Positions 36,001-49,100 of a stretch of DNA of 64,000 nucleotides are shown here, piece by piece. The notes beneath the pieces are model-generated. The model did no database searches. It was not told where the DNA came from and worked only from the letters and a program-made list of their open reading frames with translations. Each line of letters starts with the position of its first letter. Within the stretch, counting starts at the first letter, position 1. A program made the translations under genes and the position numbers. Source of the DNA: Prunella strophiata (Eukaryota; Chordata; Aves; Passeriformes; Prunellidae); NCBI GenBank assembly GCA_036583965.1, contig JAZBQD010000028.1, forward strand, positions 744,001 to 808,000. Reading direction: 5' to 3'.

Positions 36001-39000
36001 ATATTTAAAAATTTCAAAGAGAAGAAGTCATTCAAGCCTGATTTTGGAGCAGAAGGTAAGTACTTTAAAAACAGATATGCTGGTGTGGTTTTTGCACAAT
36101 ATGGATTTCTTCCACCTTTATTTTCTTGCAGGCATCTATGGTGGCTTTCTGCTGGGAGTTAGATCTGTTAATGGCCTAGCATTCTATGACTGGGAGAACA
36201 CAGAGCTGATTCGCAGGATTGAAATCCAGCCCAAACATGTGAGTTTCTGCATGGGACTGAAGATATTTACCTGTCTGGGTTTACTGATTTTTTTTTTTTT
36301 TTTACTAAACCGGTTTTCCTGCATGAAGCAAAGCTGTCAATAATAAAGTAATAATTTCAGTTTATCTCAGTCATGTAGCAGAAAGGGAAGAAAAATTCCT
36401 GTATGTGTTGGCTTCTCAGTCCTAAATCTTCTAGAGTTGGTGTGTTTTACCCTTAATTCCCACATCATCCTTCTTAGCCTGGGGTGTGTAACACTGCCAC
36501 TGTTGATTCTGCTGTCACAGATTTTCTGGTCTGACTCGGGTGAGCTCGTGTGCATTGCTACAGAAGAGTCATTCTTCATTCTCAAGTACCTGTCAGAAAA
36601 AGTGGCAGCAGCCCAAGAAACACATGAAGGTGTCACTGAAGATGGAATTGAAGATGCCTTTGAGGTACCTTCTATTTAAAAAGTGGAATGAGATTAGAGA
36701 TGGTAGAAGCAAGAGAGTTCAGCAAACTTAGTCTTAACATAGTCCAATTTAAGTCTTCGTTTCCAGACCGTTTTTAGTATCACACATTGTGCACCTGCCT
36801 GAGGAACACTTAATCATTTTTTTGGGATTCCTGAGGAGTGTATCCCTGTCTGAATCCCAGCATAACAGACCTTGATGCCAGCATTTCTCTTCATCTGTTC
36901 ACTATTGTCAGAGAGTTATATTTTTTAAAACACGTTTTTGGGTCATTGTTTAATTTTTTTTCCTACAATTTTCAAGTTTTGAAAAGTTATTCAAGTTTGA
37001 GAAGTGAAAAAACCTCATGCAGTGAATCAAAATTTCAGAAGGAAAGTTTGATTGTCTTACTTAATGCTTAGTTTGGTGCTTGTTTCCTAGATTTATAATT
37101 GGCTTAGTTAAGAATTAGGGTAGTATGCATGTAGAATGAAATTATCATTTATGTATTTCTAATTTATATCTAAACTCATATTTGCAAATTGCCCAACTAT
37201 TAAAGTATAGAATATGGAATTATATTTTAAATTGCAGTAGTCTTTCTGCTACCTAGAAGTACCTTTTTATGTATCTAATTACCCAAAATTTGCTTTGAAG
37301 GTTCTTGGTGAGATCCAGGAGATTGTGAAAACAGGCCTGTGGGTTGGTGACTGCTTTATTTACACCAGTTCTGTGAACAGACTCAACTACTACGTTGGAG
37401 GAGAGATTGTCACCATTGCCCACCTGGACAGGTGAGTTGCTGCTTCAGTTAAAGTGTTCAAGGTTCTCTCAGTGAAGGAGGTTCAAGTTGCACCCTGGCA
37501 GCTGCTGCTGTGTCCTGCTCCAGCACCAGGGGTGGGAACAAGTGGGGCAGCAGTGCAGTTCTGAGGGCTGAACAGTGCTGTGTGAAGGAGTACATCCAGG
37601 AAAAGCAGAGTGTTTGATGGGAGTATTCTTGCTACCATAAGAACTACTGGAATGGTTTTTTACAGGCTGTTTGTGTGGATCTGTTGAAGCTGAGTGTTCT
37701 TTGTTCTGTTTCAGGACAATGTATCTCCTGGGGTATATCCCCAAGGACAACAGGCTGTATTTGGGCGATAAAGAGCTAAACATTGTTAGTTACTCTCTGC
37801 TGGTCTCAGTGCTCGAATATCAAACTGCTGTGATGAGGAGAGATTTTGGCATGGCTGACAAAGTTCTTCCCACAATCCCAAAAGAACAGAGAACCAGGGT
37901 CGCACATTTTCTTGAAAAACAGGCAAGAAAACTACTTCTTAGTTATCCAACTAAATAAATCAATTTATTCACATTCTTAATTGAGTTTGCTAAGCAAAAC
38001 CCAGTGATATTATCTGTGAGCATTAACTCTTATTAATTATCCTGTTTGTTTGAGAACACTCTAACCTTCTGTTCAGAGTGCTTTTGTTAAAATATTTAGG
38101 ATTATGTTTGACCTAACAGGTCCCAGCTTCACTGTCAGATTTTTATTTTAGGGCTTCAAACAACAAGCTCTTGCAGTATCTACAGATCCAGAGCATCGTT
38201 TTGAACTTGCTCTTCAACTTGGAGAATTAAAAATAGCCTATCAGCTTGCAGTGGAAGCAGAGGTAATGATATAAATTTGGGTGATTCATCCTGGATTCTG
38301 AGTATTAGCAGGAGTCTGAGAGGCCCTGTAAGAAAAGGCAGTGGTATGTGGGGATGCAATACAACTCCCTAAACACAACTGAAATGCCTCCAACTCTTTT
38401 GATTAAGTTCTTCTGCCCGTAACTCAAATGAATCTAAGCTGTGGGATGGGGACAAAGAATGGTGTCTGCTCAGAAAGCTACAGGAACTCCTGGAGAATAC
38501 AAAACTTGGGCCCAGAACCAAGGCTTAATCACCAGTATTTAACAGTGAGAGGAGGAAAGACAGGGCTGAAGCCTTCAGACCTTTGTTCCAGCCTTAGCAA
38601 ACTTAGACTGCTGCACTAAAAAAACTGTCAGTGATTTGTTTCATCATTATTATGCAGAGAGTCAATCTCATTGTTCCTGCTGTAAAATAATCAAGTTATT
38701 TAGAAGGAATGTTAACTTAGTTACAGACAAAAATGCCTTTCAGCATTCTGAGGGTTAACTTGGGAGCTTTAAGAGATTGTTACAGTTAAATTTCCAGAGT
38801 TATGCCTGCCTCCCCCCTCCATGTTTACTGAGAAGCTGTTTATTTTATGTAGTGTTATAGCTAGGTAGGGATCTCTTAACACTCACTGTCATGCTGGGAA
38901 GCTGCAGTAATCACAGTACCTCAATGGGAAGAGAAGTGTAGTCATGGGACACAGCACCTTCACGAGTCAACTTACATTTTCATACTGAGTGCTCTGAAAA

Positions 39001-42000
39001 CCTTTAAATACTGTTCAGAAATGTGAGTGGTTTGGTTTTTTTCTTTCCCTCCTTCTCTTTTTGTACAATCAGTCAGAACAGAAGTGGAAGCAGCTTGCAG
39101 AGCTTGCCATCAGTAAATGCCAGTTTGGCTTAGCCCAGGAGTGTCTCCACCATGCCCAGGACTACTGGAGGGCTGCTGCTCCTGGCCACAGCTTCAGGGA
39201 ATGCCAGCATGGTGAACAAGTTGGCCGAAGGTGCAGAAAAGGATGGCAAGAATAATGTGGCATTTATGAGCTACTTCCTGCAGGGAAAGTAAGTAGCAAA
39301 TGAGCTTCTCATTGTTCTGTTCTGCTGTCTCAAGTGTAGAGACCCTCAGGTTCTTCAAGTGGTTACCTTCAGCTAACTGAAAACTTCATGGATGGGCATA
39401 GGTCCTTCTCAGAAAAGCTAATTCTATGATGGCTGCTAGATTTAAAGTCTGAAATGAAAGCACCTTAAATTAATGGAATAAACAGCTGTTCTAATACAAT
39501 AATTTGTCTTAAGTTCACTGGTTAAAATCACATTTTGAAATCTTTTTAGGCTTGACTCATGTTTGGAACTCCTAATCAAAACTGGGCGTCTCCCTGAAGC
39601 TGCTTTCCTTGCACGGACGTATTTGCCAAGCCAAGTTTCAAGGTAATTTCTAAGCATATGCAGAGCATGAGCTGTGTTGTCTGAATGAGCTGTCTGTAAC
39701 AAATCTGGTTTGCATCTCCAGGGTTGTTAAACTCTGGCGGGAGAACCTCTCTAAAGTCAATCAAAAGGCTGCTGAGTCCCTTGCTGATCCTACAGAATAT
39801 GAAAATCTTTTCCCTGGATTAAAGGAAGCTTTTGTTGCTGAAGAGTACGTTAAGCAAAGTCTTGCTGACTTGAGGCCAGCCAGGGAATACCCCCTTGTCA
39901 CTGTAAGTAGGAGGTTTTACTGTCTCTAGAAGAATAACATTTGGTGCTGTATAAAATCAGCTCTAAGCAACTCAGTGCAAGCCTTAAATATGTCTGGGTT
40001 TTTTTTTTTTTTTTACTTTTAGCCAAATGAAGAAAGAAACTTACTTGAAGAAGCAAAAGGATTTGAGCCCTCTGGAATAATGACATCTCAGGTCAGTGAG
40101 TAATGAATCTAAGGGTGAACTTTTGCTATCTTACAGTAACATCTACCCTGAAGAATATTTCACCAGTAATGGACAATTTGTTGCTTTTATTACCTTGACT
40201 GTAAGTTGGCTTTATCTTCTTTTGCCTCAGATTCTTTTTCATCTACATCTGTACCTACTAACAGCTTCTTGATTGTGAAATTATTTGTGTGCTTCCTTAC
40301 CTTGGGTCACCCTGTGTAGTGTGAGTAGTTCTAGAGTCTTTCATTGAATTCATCCTACAGAAAAATAACTCCAGTTGCATTTACAAACACTGCCTCGACT
40401 GCAGCTGGTTTTCTAAAAGCTCAGTAGCTGGAATGAACTTGCCTATTACAGCAATGACAAATGCTCTGTGTTCTTTGCTGGTGTGCTCCATGGTTGTGGA
40501 ATAACACTGCTCCATAACTAACTGACCAGGAATCCTACTCAAGTACTTCAGCATAGGTTCTAATCAATGTCTGAAGTAACAAACTAATTTTTTTACTACC
40601 TCAGTTGTCCAATTCTTATGCAGAAAATAGGACAAGTATAAGGTAAAAGCATAGAGATTGAAACAAACACTTAAAGCTTTTCAGAGCCTTAGGAGAAGAT
40701 GACAACTTCTAATTTTGCTCAAGTGAAATACACTTTGCATTTGTATGTGAAAATCATAATGTGAGGGTTTCTTAAAGGCAGTGATGCTGGCACAACTCTT
40801 TGAGGTTATAAACATCTAAAATCAAAACTGCACTGGAAATTGAAGGAGAAACAGAAAAGCTACAGCTCTCCATTGTCTGTATATTTTTCCTCATAGGAGA
40901 TGCACTACAAAACATAGTTTTGGACATCCCTGACAGAGCAGAGAGTTAGGTTACTTTCAAGCCTCTGTTGTGACTCTTTGCCCCTTGTGCATCAAAGGAA
41001 ATACTATTAAAGCAAAATCAAACTTGTCTGCACATATGTTAAAGATAATAATCAAAACTCTTGGGGCTACCTATGGAAACAAATGGAAAGAACTGAGAAA
41101 TAGCTTGCCATAGAAGCTGAAAACAAGGCCTCAGCGTATCTTTGCATTTCGCTCATGATTGCATAGAAGCCCTAAACCCCAGTTGTCTCTTACAGTTGAG
41201 GCTGAACATGGGGCGTTTTGTAAGAGATAATTAATTCTATAATTAAATACAGTTAATTGAATAGTACCATTGCTTCAATAATAGTACTGACTGTTGAATT
41301 ATCTTAATATAAAACCTGTGCAGCAGTGAAGCAAGAAGATGAAGTGTTAAACCATTACAGGATTTGGAACACAAAGCCCAGCAACTACTAAAATTTATTG
41401 TCAATCTCAACTAACTTAGTGTCTCCTGCTGAGGATGTTGAAAACCACTAACAGCACTTCAGTATTTAAAATGAACTGGTAATTTCTGAAGATTCTCATT
41501 TTATTAGTTCCATCATCAACTGCTTCAAATATACTGGGGAGGGAAATAGTTTCCAGTGGAGTGAGGACTAGAATCCTTTCTGACAGAGAATATGTGGCTC
41601 AAGAGTAACTGAGGGAAGCTGAAAGAGAACTGCTGGGCAAGGGGCATTAGAGGTCTGCTGTTGCTTCCCTGCTTTTGTTGAAAGAATTTAAATTGAAAAA
41701 AAACTAAAGGAATTTCTTTGCTATTAGAAGAAGGCTGAAGAACCAGTTCCGTCTCCTAAACAAGAAGTGATGAAGACAGTTGTGCAGAATTCTGATAACC
41801 TTCCAGCAAAAGATCAAAAGGTACCTAAACAGTTTTATGAGGGGAAGTATAAACACTCAATTAATTTTACATTAAAGACTTCAATGAGTGTGATTTAACC
41901 AAGCTATTGCACACACAACTCTGGCAGTCCCAGAGCAGTGTTCAGAGCCCTGCACACAGTAACAGACCAGTTCAGCAGGCGGGGGTGACAAGGGGAGTTC

Positions 42001-42319
42001 AAACCCAGCTGCTCACAACATGGTAAAAAGCTGCACTGATGGAAGAGGCTTCCTCACCAAGCAGGCAGCTGCTCTCCAGGCTCCTTTAGCACTTGTGTTC
42101 CTCATGAGGCCCTGGGCTGGGGTTTGCAGAGTGCAGGCCCATCCTACAGAGCCAGCCATCCCATAAGCTGCATCACATGTAACCATAGTGGTATCCTCCT
42201 CATCCAGTCTTTTCTCTCCCTAGACACTGCTGGACTTGGAAGATGACTTAGATAACTTGGATCTGGAGGATATTGATACCACAGATATCAATCTGGATGA
42301 AGAGATCTTAGATGAGTGA
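30085..42319 (+). CDS. COPB2: COPB2, coatomer subunit beta' (beta'-COP), exons 2-22
   Basis: Subunit of the COPI coat, which returns dilysine-tagged cargo from Golgi to ER. Coding exons: 30085-30222, 30473-30559, 31434-31560, 32128-32276, 33370-33516, 34533-34632, 34760-34902, 35115-35314, 35602-35712, 35967-36055, 36132-36238, 36521-36664, 37301-37431, 37715-37922, 38152-38262, 39073-39288, 39550-39642, 39722-39902, 40023-40091, 41728-41820, 42224-42319. The product starts [20 protein letters not shown] and ends [10 protein letters not shown]; with an initiator Met and one extra base removed it is 913 residues, against 906 in human. WD blades fill the first 600 or so residues ([33 protein letters not shown]), then an alpha-solenoid and an acidic tail. 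The start-codon exon was not found. Exon 17 carries a one-base insertion, and intron 15 uses a GC donor. Confidence 0.95.
37921..38153 (+). other. COPB2: COPB2 intron 15 with a GC-AG boundary
   Basis: Exon 15 ends AAACAG at 37922 and the intron begins GCAAGA. The acceptor TTTATTTTAG precedes GGCTTCAAA at 38152. No GT lies close enough to keep the conserved EKQ/GFKQQ junction, so a GC donor is used. The context CAG/GCAAG is typical of functional GC-AG introns. Confidence 0.88.
39073..39288 (+). pseudogene. COPB2: COPB2 exon 17 with a one-base frameshift
   Basis: The exon opens [20 protein letters not shown] and continues to HHAQDY, then shifts frame at a surplus T at about 39166. Removing one base restores [20 protein letters not shown] and a 215 bp exon, which is the length needed for the phase-2 junction with exon 18. 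As written, the frame ends at TAA 39253-39255, losing the last quarter or so of the protein. Since the rest of the gene is intact, a sequencing or assembly error is more likely than true inactivation. Confidence 0.9.
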
Positions 42320-42561
42320 GCATCCTTTTTTAGATGACCAGATCAGGAAATAATTTGGTCAAAACCCAGAGGAATGACATTCTGTGGACTATGTGCTTCA
42401 AGTTATTTTGATTTTTATATCACAAGTGGACCATATACCTGTAGAAGGAAGTATACAGCTAGCAACTGTACAAAGAGAATCACCTTCCAGTATGTTGAAA
42501 TTCAAGATGTAGGCCTGCTCCAGAACATACTAAAAAAATATTTTCATTTATCAAGCGATTC

Positions 42562-42567
42562 AATAAA
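42562..42567 (+). terminator. COPB2: Candidate COPB2 polyadenylation signal
   Basis: First AATAAA after the COPB2 stop, about 240 bp downstream. Further AATAAA copies occur near 42968 and 43050 and could give longer 3' ends. Confidence 0.6.
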
Positions 42568-42754
42568 TCCTTTTAAACATTCTGCTCCTCAGTTCTCTAT
42601 TTACTAGTAATATTTACTAAGAATAGTAAAATTCTTAAGAATAACCCAGCTTCCATAGCATATATTTCAAATCTGTGAAACAGGAGAACAGTAACAGTAT
42701 TTTAACCTGACTTTTCTCAGCATCTACACTGAAGTATGTGGTTATGTTTTCACT

Positions 42755-42772
42755 GTGCTGCCCTCTAGCACC
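42755..42772 (-). promoter_or_regulatory. CTCF-like motif between convergent genes (candidate)
   Basis: The minus strand reads GGTGCTAGAGGGCAGCAC, a good visual match to the CTCF core. It sits in the 873 bp between the COPB2 and MRPS22 stop codons. Confidence 0.45.
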
Positions 42773-43121
42773 GGTAATCATCAGTGTCAGCTCAGTTACT
42801 CTTTCAGACACCAGTTCTAGCTAAAAGCTCCAAAAGAGCAGTGATACAGCTTAAGGGTTAGAAGTGGTGTTTGTTACACCCTTTCCTAAATGAAGCTGTC
42901 TAGACCCTGCACTTACCTCAATAACTAAAATGAATTGTGGGCAATTCCTTAGATTCAAGATACAACAATAAAAAAATTGAACTCGGAGTACAGTGTCAGT
43001 GAAAACAAGTCATGATGGCTGTTCTAAGTTCACTTACAGAACTTTTCAAAATAAACTGCTCTAGTGATTCACATGTATTTCAGTAAAGAAAAATATATTC
43101 TATAGCAGTCATTTTCAAGTA

Positions 43122-43127
43122 TTTATT
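43122..43127 (-). terminator. MRPS22: Candidate MRPS22 polyadenylation signal
   Basis: AATAAA on the minus strand, about 65 bp beyond the MRPS22 stop codon. Confidence 0.7.
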
Positions 43128-43191
43128 GTGGAATCCTGTACAGAAAATGTTTATAAACAGACTTAAAACATCTGATGAGTTGAGGTTTACT

Positions 43192-46100
43192 TCATGAAGC
43201 TGAAGAAGTAGCCATTGCTTCTTCATAAGCCTGCAGGGCCAGCTGGATATAACCTTCTCTCTGGGATTCAGTTTTCACAAATACCTGCAGCCGTGGCAGG
43301 AGAGAGGTTAATGTAAGAGCAGAGTCATCATGCCAGTGGCAGATCAGCCACCCACAACTGAAATCCTGGTGCAGCTGTATGTACAGAGTTTAACAAAAAC
43401 CCCAGCATGGCATGTACAAAAGTTCTGGTTAAGTATCTGCTTCCTAAGGTAAGGAGAAATTTAACTACTCAGTGGGGTTCTGCTGGTTAAAAGCTCTCTT
43501 CTGCAGGTTATGTAGAAGCAGAAAAGCTTACCTTGATCAGATCAACTCCTTGAAGTTTCTGTTCTTTAGCTTGCTTTGCTGACTGACATTCAGGGTGAAG
43601 CATATGATACAGTGTAATTAAACTTGTAGCATCATCCAGCCTAAACAAATAAAGCAATTTATCTCATCCAGCCAGCCTAAACATGTCAGCAATTCCTTTC
43701 TCAGAGTATTTACAGAGAGTGTATTTTGTGATGTACTTGGCACAGCACAGGCTGTCAAACTACTGGTTCCACTGAGTATCCAGTCCCTGGAATACACAGG
43801 CAAGTACCTACATCTATCCCTCCTGCAGCTGAAGCCTGCTGGGCTGCTCAGCAGTAATACAGCTGACATCCCTCTGAAAATACAATTAATTACCAATAAT
43901 GAGTGTTTAGTGGAACTTTCTAACACAGACTGCAATGACCAGTATGTTTTACAGAAGTGGCATTAGGAATCCTGTGACACAGAGCTCTCAGCTGAGTTTA
44001 AAACTACCAAAGTGTGTGGCAGGAAAAGACATTCCAAACTCTGCTTGTTTAAATTGGCCAGATATGTGAATTTTCCTTTTACCAATCTCATTCTAAACCA
44101 GGAACCTTCCCGATTTCTCCATATGCTCAGGTTAAAAAGCAAGATCTGACCACCTGTTCCAAGTTTCTAACTGAAACCGCAGGAAATAAATGCCACTATC
44201 ACTGCAACTTGGAGTTCTGATTGTACAAATTTCTCTCAGCTCTAGTGACATTTTGAAGTACTGAATATTGTTCAGGGAACTTTGAATAAATTTAGCACCA
44301 TGTTTTATAGAAATTCACCCATTTAAAATGAAACCTTATCTAAATGTTCCTAAGCTACTTAGGAATTGCTCTAAAACCCAGAGTGTATCAACCTTATAAG
44401 CCAAAACTGAACTCAGTATGGAAATGCCAGGCGTTAAGATCAGAAGTTCTCAGAGCTGGAAGTGTTCTGACAATTACATGGGAAACAAAAATAAAAACCC
44501 AAAAAATACAGAAGGCTAATTTCTGCAGAAACTTATATATACCCTACAACTTCATGGACTGTTACTGGTGCTCCTGGTACAGCTAACAGCACCTATACAG
44601 CTAACTGTTAGAGCTGGCCTAAAACATTGTGCAAATGAAAACTTTGCTACATCTGACAGAAATACTGTTTTTATTGTCAAACTTGTTCTAAGGTGAGGCA
44701 GGATTACCAAGTGCCAGGCTGTACTTACAGGTCTCTGTTGATCATGTCTATGAGTAAGCCATCTGTCTTCTTCCTGTTGAGCAGGTACCACACCATGCCC
44801 CCGAAGTGCCTGGTTGAGCGCAGCAGGTCATACTTGCCGTGTTTCTCGATGTCCTCGTAGGTGCGGTGGTGAACCTGCACACACACATGGGCTTGTTTCA
44901 CTGCAGAACTGGAGCCTGGTGACAACTTCCCCCCTGCACCTCTCAGAGTTTTTAAACCTTTTCATTTCCCTAAGGTGCAGGAGTAAGCCACATGCTGAAC
45001 CATATTCCTGTTATAATTCAGGGTAACACCAGGCTAGCCTAGTCCTTGGTACTTAGGCATAGACATCCTTATGGTAAAAGGAAGCTAAATCCTGTCTCTC
45101 CTGAACTTTTGGGGAGACAGGGACATAAGCTCTGAACCTTCACTGCACTGCTGTCAAGCTGCAACTATTCTTTCAGGAGAAAAATCCTAGAGCAAAGAGC
45201 TGTGAAACTTTACTTGGGAAAAAAAGTTACTTGAAAAATCACCGAATACAAGTTACAATTTCTCAAATCACTGAGAACATTACAGTTTAAAGAGAAGTAA
45301 ACATTTTAAAAGCAAGTGTAGACTAACATTTACCACAACTGCTACTACTAATTTTATTCTGCTAAAACTACATTTTTGTAGCTGGTCTTTGTCAAAAATA
45401 ATACTTTGTGCACAGTGCTGTTTCTCAAAATACAATTTGTCAGCTCCCTGGCTGGTCCTGCCAGCTCTTAAGCCAGCAGTCAGTGTGACTTCAGCAGCAA
45501 AACTCTGCTCAGAGCCCCTGACAAGCGGGGCTCATACCATCAATTCTGCTTTGATACCAAAAGTACCTGAATAAAGACTATTTTAGTATGTGCAGTACCT
45601 TTCTAGGCTGGTGAAAATTACTTGTGCAAAATCCTGTTTTACTGTTCTGCATAAAAATAAACCCCAAAACTCATCACAAGGGTAATCTATATGGGAAAAT
45701 TAGAGCACATATGACCAACACCTCCGGTCCCCAGTAAATATTTATAAAATAAACCCTACAATTCTCCACTAGGATTTTTTTTATTTGCTAGAAAATGGAA
45801 AGTGAACTCACTCTGATATAGTCAGGTGAATCTGGCTCAAACTGAGCAATGCACATGTTCAGGACATCTTCATGACGGTCTTGCTGAAACACAGTCTGAA
45901 ACAACAGTTCAGTTTCAGTTCATGGGTAGTTTATGTAATCCCACCATCCCAACTCTCCAAAATCAAAACAGCAGCCACAACACTCTGTACTGGGCAACAC
46001 TTACAATGAGTAACCCCTTAATCAAAAGACAAAATGGACAGAAGTACAGCAACTGCCTTGATGACATTAATATAATGTTTCTGGATTCTTGATTCTGAAA

Positions 46101-49100
46101 CACCAGTTCACATTTCCAGATTAAATGTACAATTGTTTCTAGTATAACACAGTATTTACACCTATCCCAGGATTTACCTGGCCCTAACCTGGAACTTTGT
46201 TTCAAGTATTTTAATGAAGTTACAATGAAAGGCAATTGTTCAAAACAGAATTCAAGCAGCTAAACACACCCACGCAGAATGGCTTATGCCAAGTTACTCT
46301 GCCCAGAGAGCAGAGTTTCACTATCAGACTGCAATGAAGTAAAAGTGCTCAGTTTCAAAGCCAAGAAGAGCTTACCCCAAGGTTCTCATCCTTGAATAAT
46401 GTTGGGGGAATCACCCTGCGCCCTTCCTTTGGGAAGAATATCTGGATCATCCTGTCCCGTTCCTCCCAGGTGGCTTTGCGTAACACCCCGTTTGGTTCTC
46501 TAACTACAATGAAACGTTCCTGCAAATGAGGTAAAAACCAAACATTGTCCAAAGCCTTCTCTCTTCACAGCCAGAACCATCGTAAAAAACCCCTCATTTG
46601 TCAAAGTCCTTCTACTCCTAAAGTCACCCTAATAACACGTTTCTGACTGACTGTTGCCATGTGCCAGATTCATCATTTCTGCCATACTACCTTCTGAATA
46701 AGTGCTGCTTTTGCATCTCAATCTTACTGTCTGACAACTGCGCATGTGCCAACACTGAAAGCCACGGCTCTGGGAAGTCTAGAGATAACATAACTCACAC
46801 CCAGACAGGGAGTTAGCCTGACTTTATCATTTAATAACCCATACAAAGTTAGGAATGCAAGTGTCATGCACTTTTGTACCTTCTTTCCAGAGGTAGGCTA
46901 GAATCAAGAGCAAGTACAAGGCAAAAAATACAACAAATTAAAAAGTATACCCAGATCTGTTCACAAGTATAACTGCTTTAGGGTGGCAAATGGGAAAGTT
47001 TGTTGGACAGGAAAGTTTTCAGTATGGTTGTTGGGGGGTTGGGTTTTTCTTTCCTTGTTACTTGTGGAATTTTTTCCCATTGAGTTGCTAAGAAGCACTG
47101 GTGGCTGGGTGTTTGAGGGGAGGGGGAACTACTCTGGTTTTTGGGAGTTTTCTCTCGAGGGTACAGAGATACCATGAGAATGGGGAGCAGGTAAAAGATG
47201 GGGTTGGGGGCAGCCACTGTCTCTCACTCTGGTGTTGGAGGAGGACGGCCAGGCTGTCGCTTACTGCGGGGAGAATTCACCAGTACCACTGGAGCTCAGC
47301 CGTGAGGGACCGAATCTCCTGTGCCCCGGGAATCCTTGAACCTCCTGTGCCCCAGGAATCCTTGAACCTCCTGTGCCCCAGGAATCCTTGAACCTTCTGT
47401 GCCCCGGGAATCCTTGAACCTCCTGTGCCCCAGGAATCCTTGAACCTCCTGTGCCCCAGGAATCCTTGAGCCTCCCGTACCCCGGGAATCCTTGAACCTC
47501 CCGTGCCCCGGGAATCCTTGAGCCTCCTGTGCCCCGGGAATCCTTGAACCTCCTGTGCCCCGGGAATCCTGAGCCTCCTGTGCCCCGGGAATCCTTGAGC
47601 CTCCTGTGCCCCAGGAATCCTTGAACCTCCTGTGCCCCGGGAATCCCGAGCCTCCTGTGCCCCGGGAATCCTTGAACCTCCTGTGCCCCAGGAATCCTTG
47701 AACCTCCTGTGCCCCGGGAATCCCGAACCTCCTGTGCCCCGGGAATCCTTGAGCCTCCCGTACCCCGGGAATCCTTGAACTCCTGTGCCCCGGGAATCCT
47801 TGAACCTCCTGTGCCCCGGGAATCCTTGAGCCTCCTGTGCCCCGGGAATCCCGAGCCTCCTGTGCCCCGGGAATCCCGAACCTCCTGTGCCCTGGGAATC
47901 CTTGAACCTCCTGTGCCCCGGGAATCCTTGAACCTCCTGTGCCCCGGGAATCCTTGAACCTCCTGTGCCCCGGGAATCCCAAACCTCCTGTGCCCCGGGA
48001 ATCCTGAACCTCCTGTGCCCCGGGAATCCTGAACCTCCTGTGCCCCAGGAATCCTTGAACCTCTGTGCCCCAGGAATCCTTGAACCTCCTGTGGCCCCAG
48101 GAATCCTGAGCCTCCTGTGCCCCGGGAATCCCGAGCCTCCTGTGCCCCGGGAATCCCGAACCTCCTGTGCCCCGGGAATCCTGAACCTCCTGTGCCCCGG
48201 GAATCCTTGAACCTCTGTGCCCCAGGAATCCTTGAACCTCTGTGCCCCCGGGAATCCTTGAACCTCCTGTGCCCCAGGAATCCTTGACCTCCTGTGCCCC
48301 GGGAATCCTTGAGCCTCCTGTGGCCCGGGAATCCCGAACCTCCTGTGCCCCGGGAATCCTGAACCTCCTGTGCCCTGGGAATCCTGAACCTCCTGTGCCC
48401 CGGGAATGCCGAGCCTCCTGTGCCCCGGGAATCCTTGAACCTCCTGTGCCCCAGGAATCCTTGAACCTCCTGTGCCCCGGGAATGCCGAGCCTCCTGTGC
48501 CCCGGGAATCCTTGAACCTCCTGTGCCCCGGGAATCCTGAGCCTCCTGTGCCCCAGGAATCCTGAACCTCCTGTGCCCCGGGAATCCTTGAACCTCCTGT
48601 GCCCCGGGAATCCCAAACCTCCTGTGCCCCAGGAATCCTTGAACCTCCTGTGGCCCCGGGAATCCTTGAGCCTCCTGTGCCCCGGGAATCCTTGAGCCTC
48701 CTGTGCCCCAGGAATCCTTGAACCTCCTGTGCCCCAGGAATCCTTGAGCCTCCTGTGCCCCAGGAATCCTGAACCTCCTGTGCCCCGGGAATCCTTGACC
48801 TCCTGTGCCCCGGGAATGCCGAGCCTCCTGTGCCCCAGGAATCCTTGACCTCCTGTGCCCCAGGAATCCCGAGCCTCCTGTGCCCCGGGAATCCTTGAAC
48901 TCCTGTGCCCCGGGAATCCTTGAGCCTCCTGTACCCCGGGAATCCTTGAGCCTCCTGTACCCCGGGAATCCTTGAGCCTCCCGTACCCCGGGAATCCTTG
49001 AACCTCCTGTGCCCCGGGAATCCCGAGCCTCCTGTGCCCCAGGAATCCTTGAACCTCCTGTGCCCCAGGAATCCTTGAGCCTCCTGTGCCCCAGGAATCC

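Noticed and set aside
39061..39255. 64-codon frame ending in CRKGWQE as a real alternative COPB2 C-terminus
   Set aside because: The downstream bases still encode the conserved solenoid in the shifted frame, and the exon length disagrees with the splice phase by exactly one base, so a frameshift explains it.
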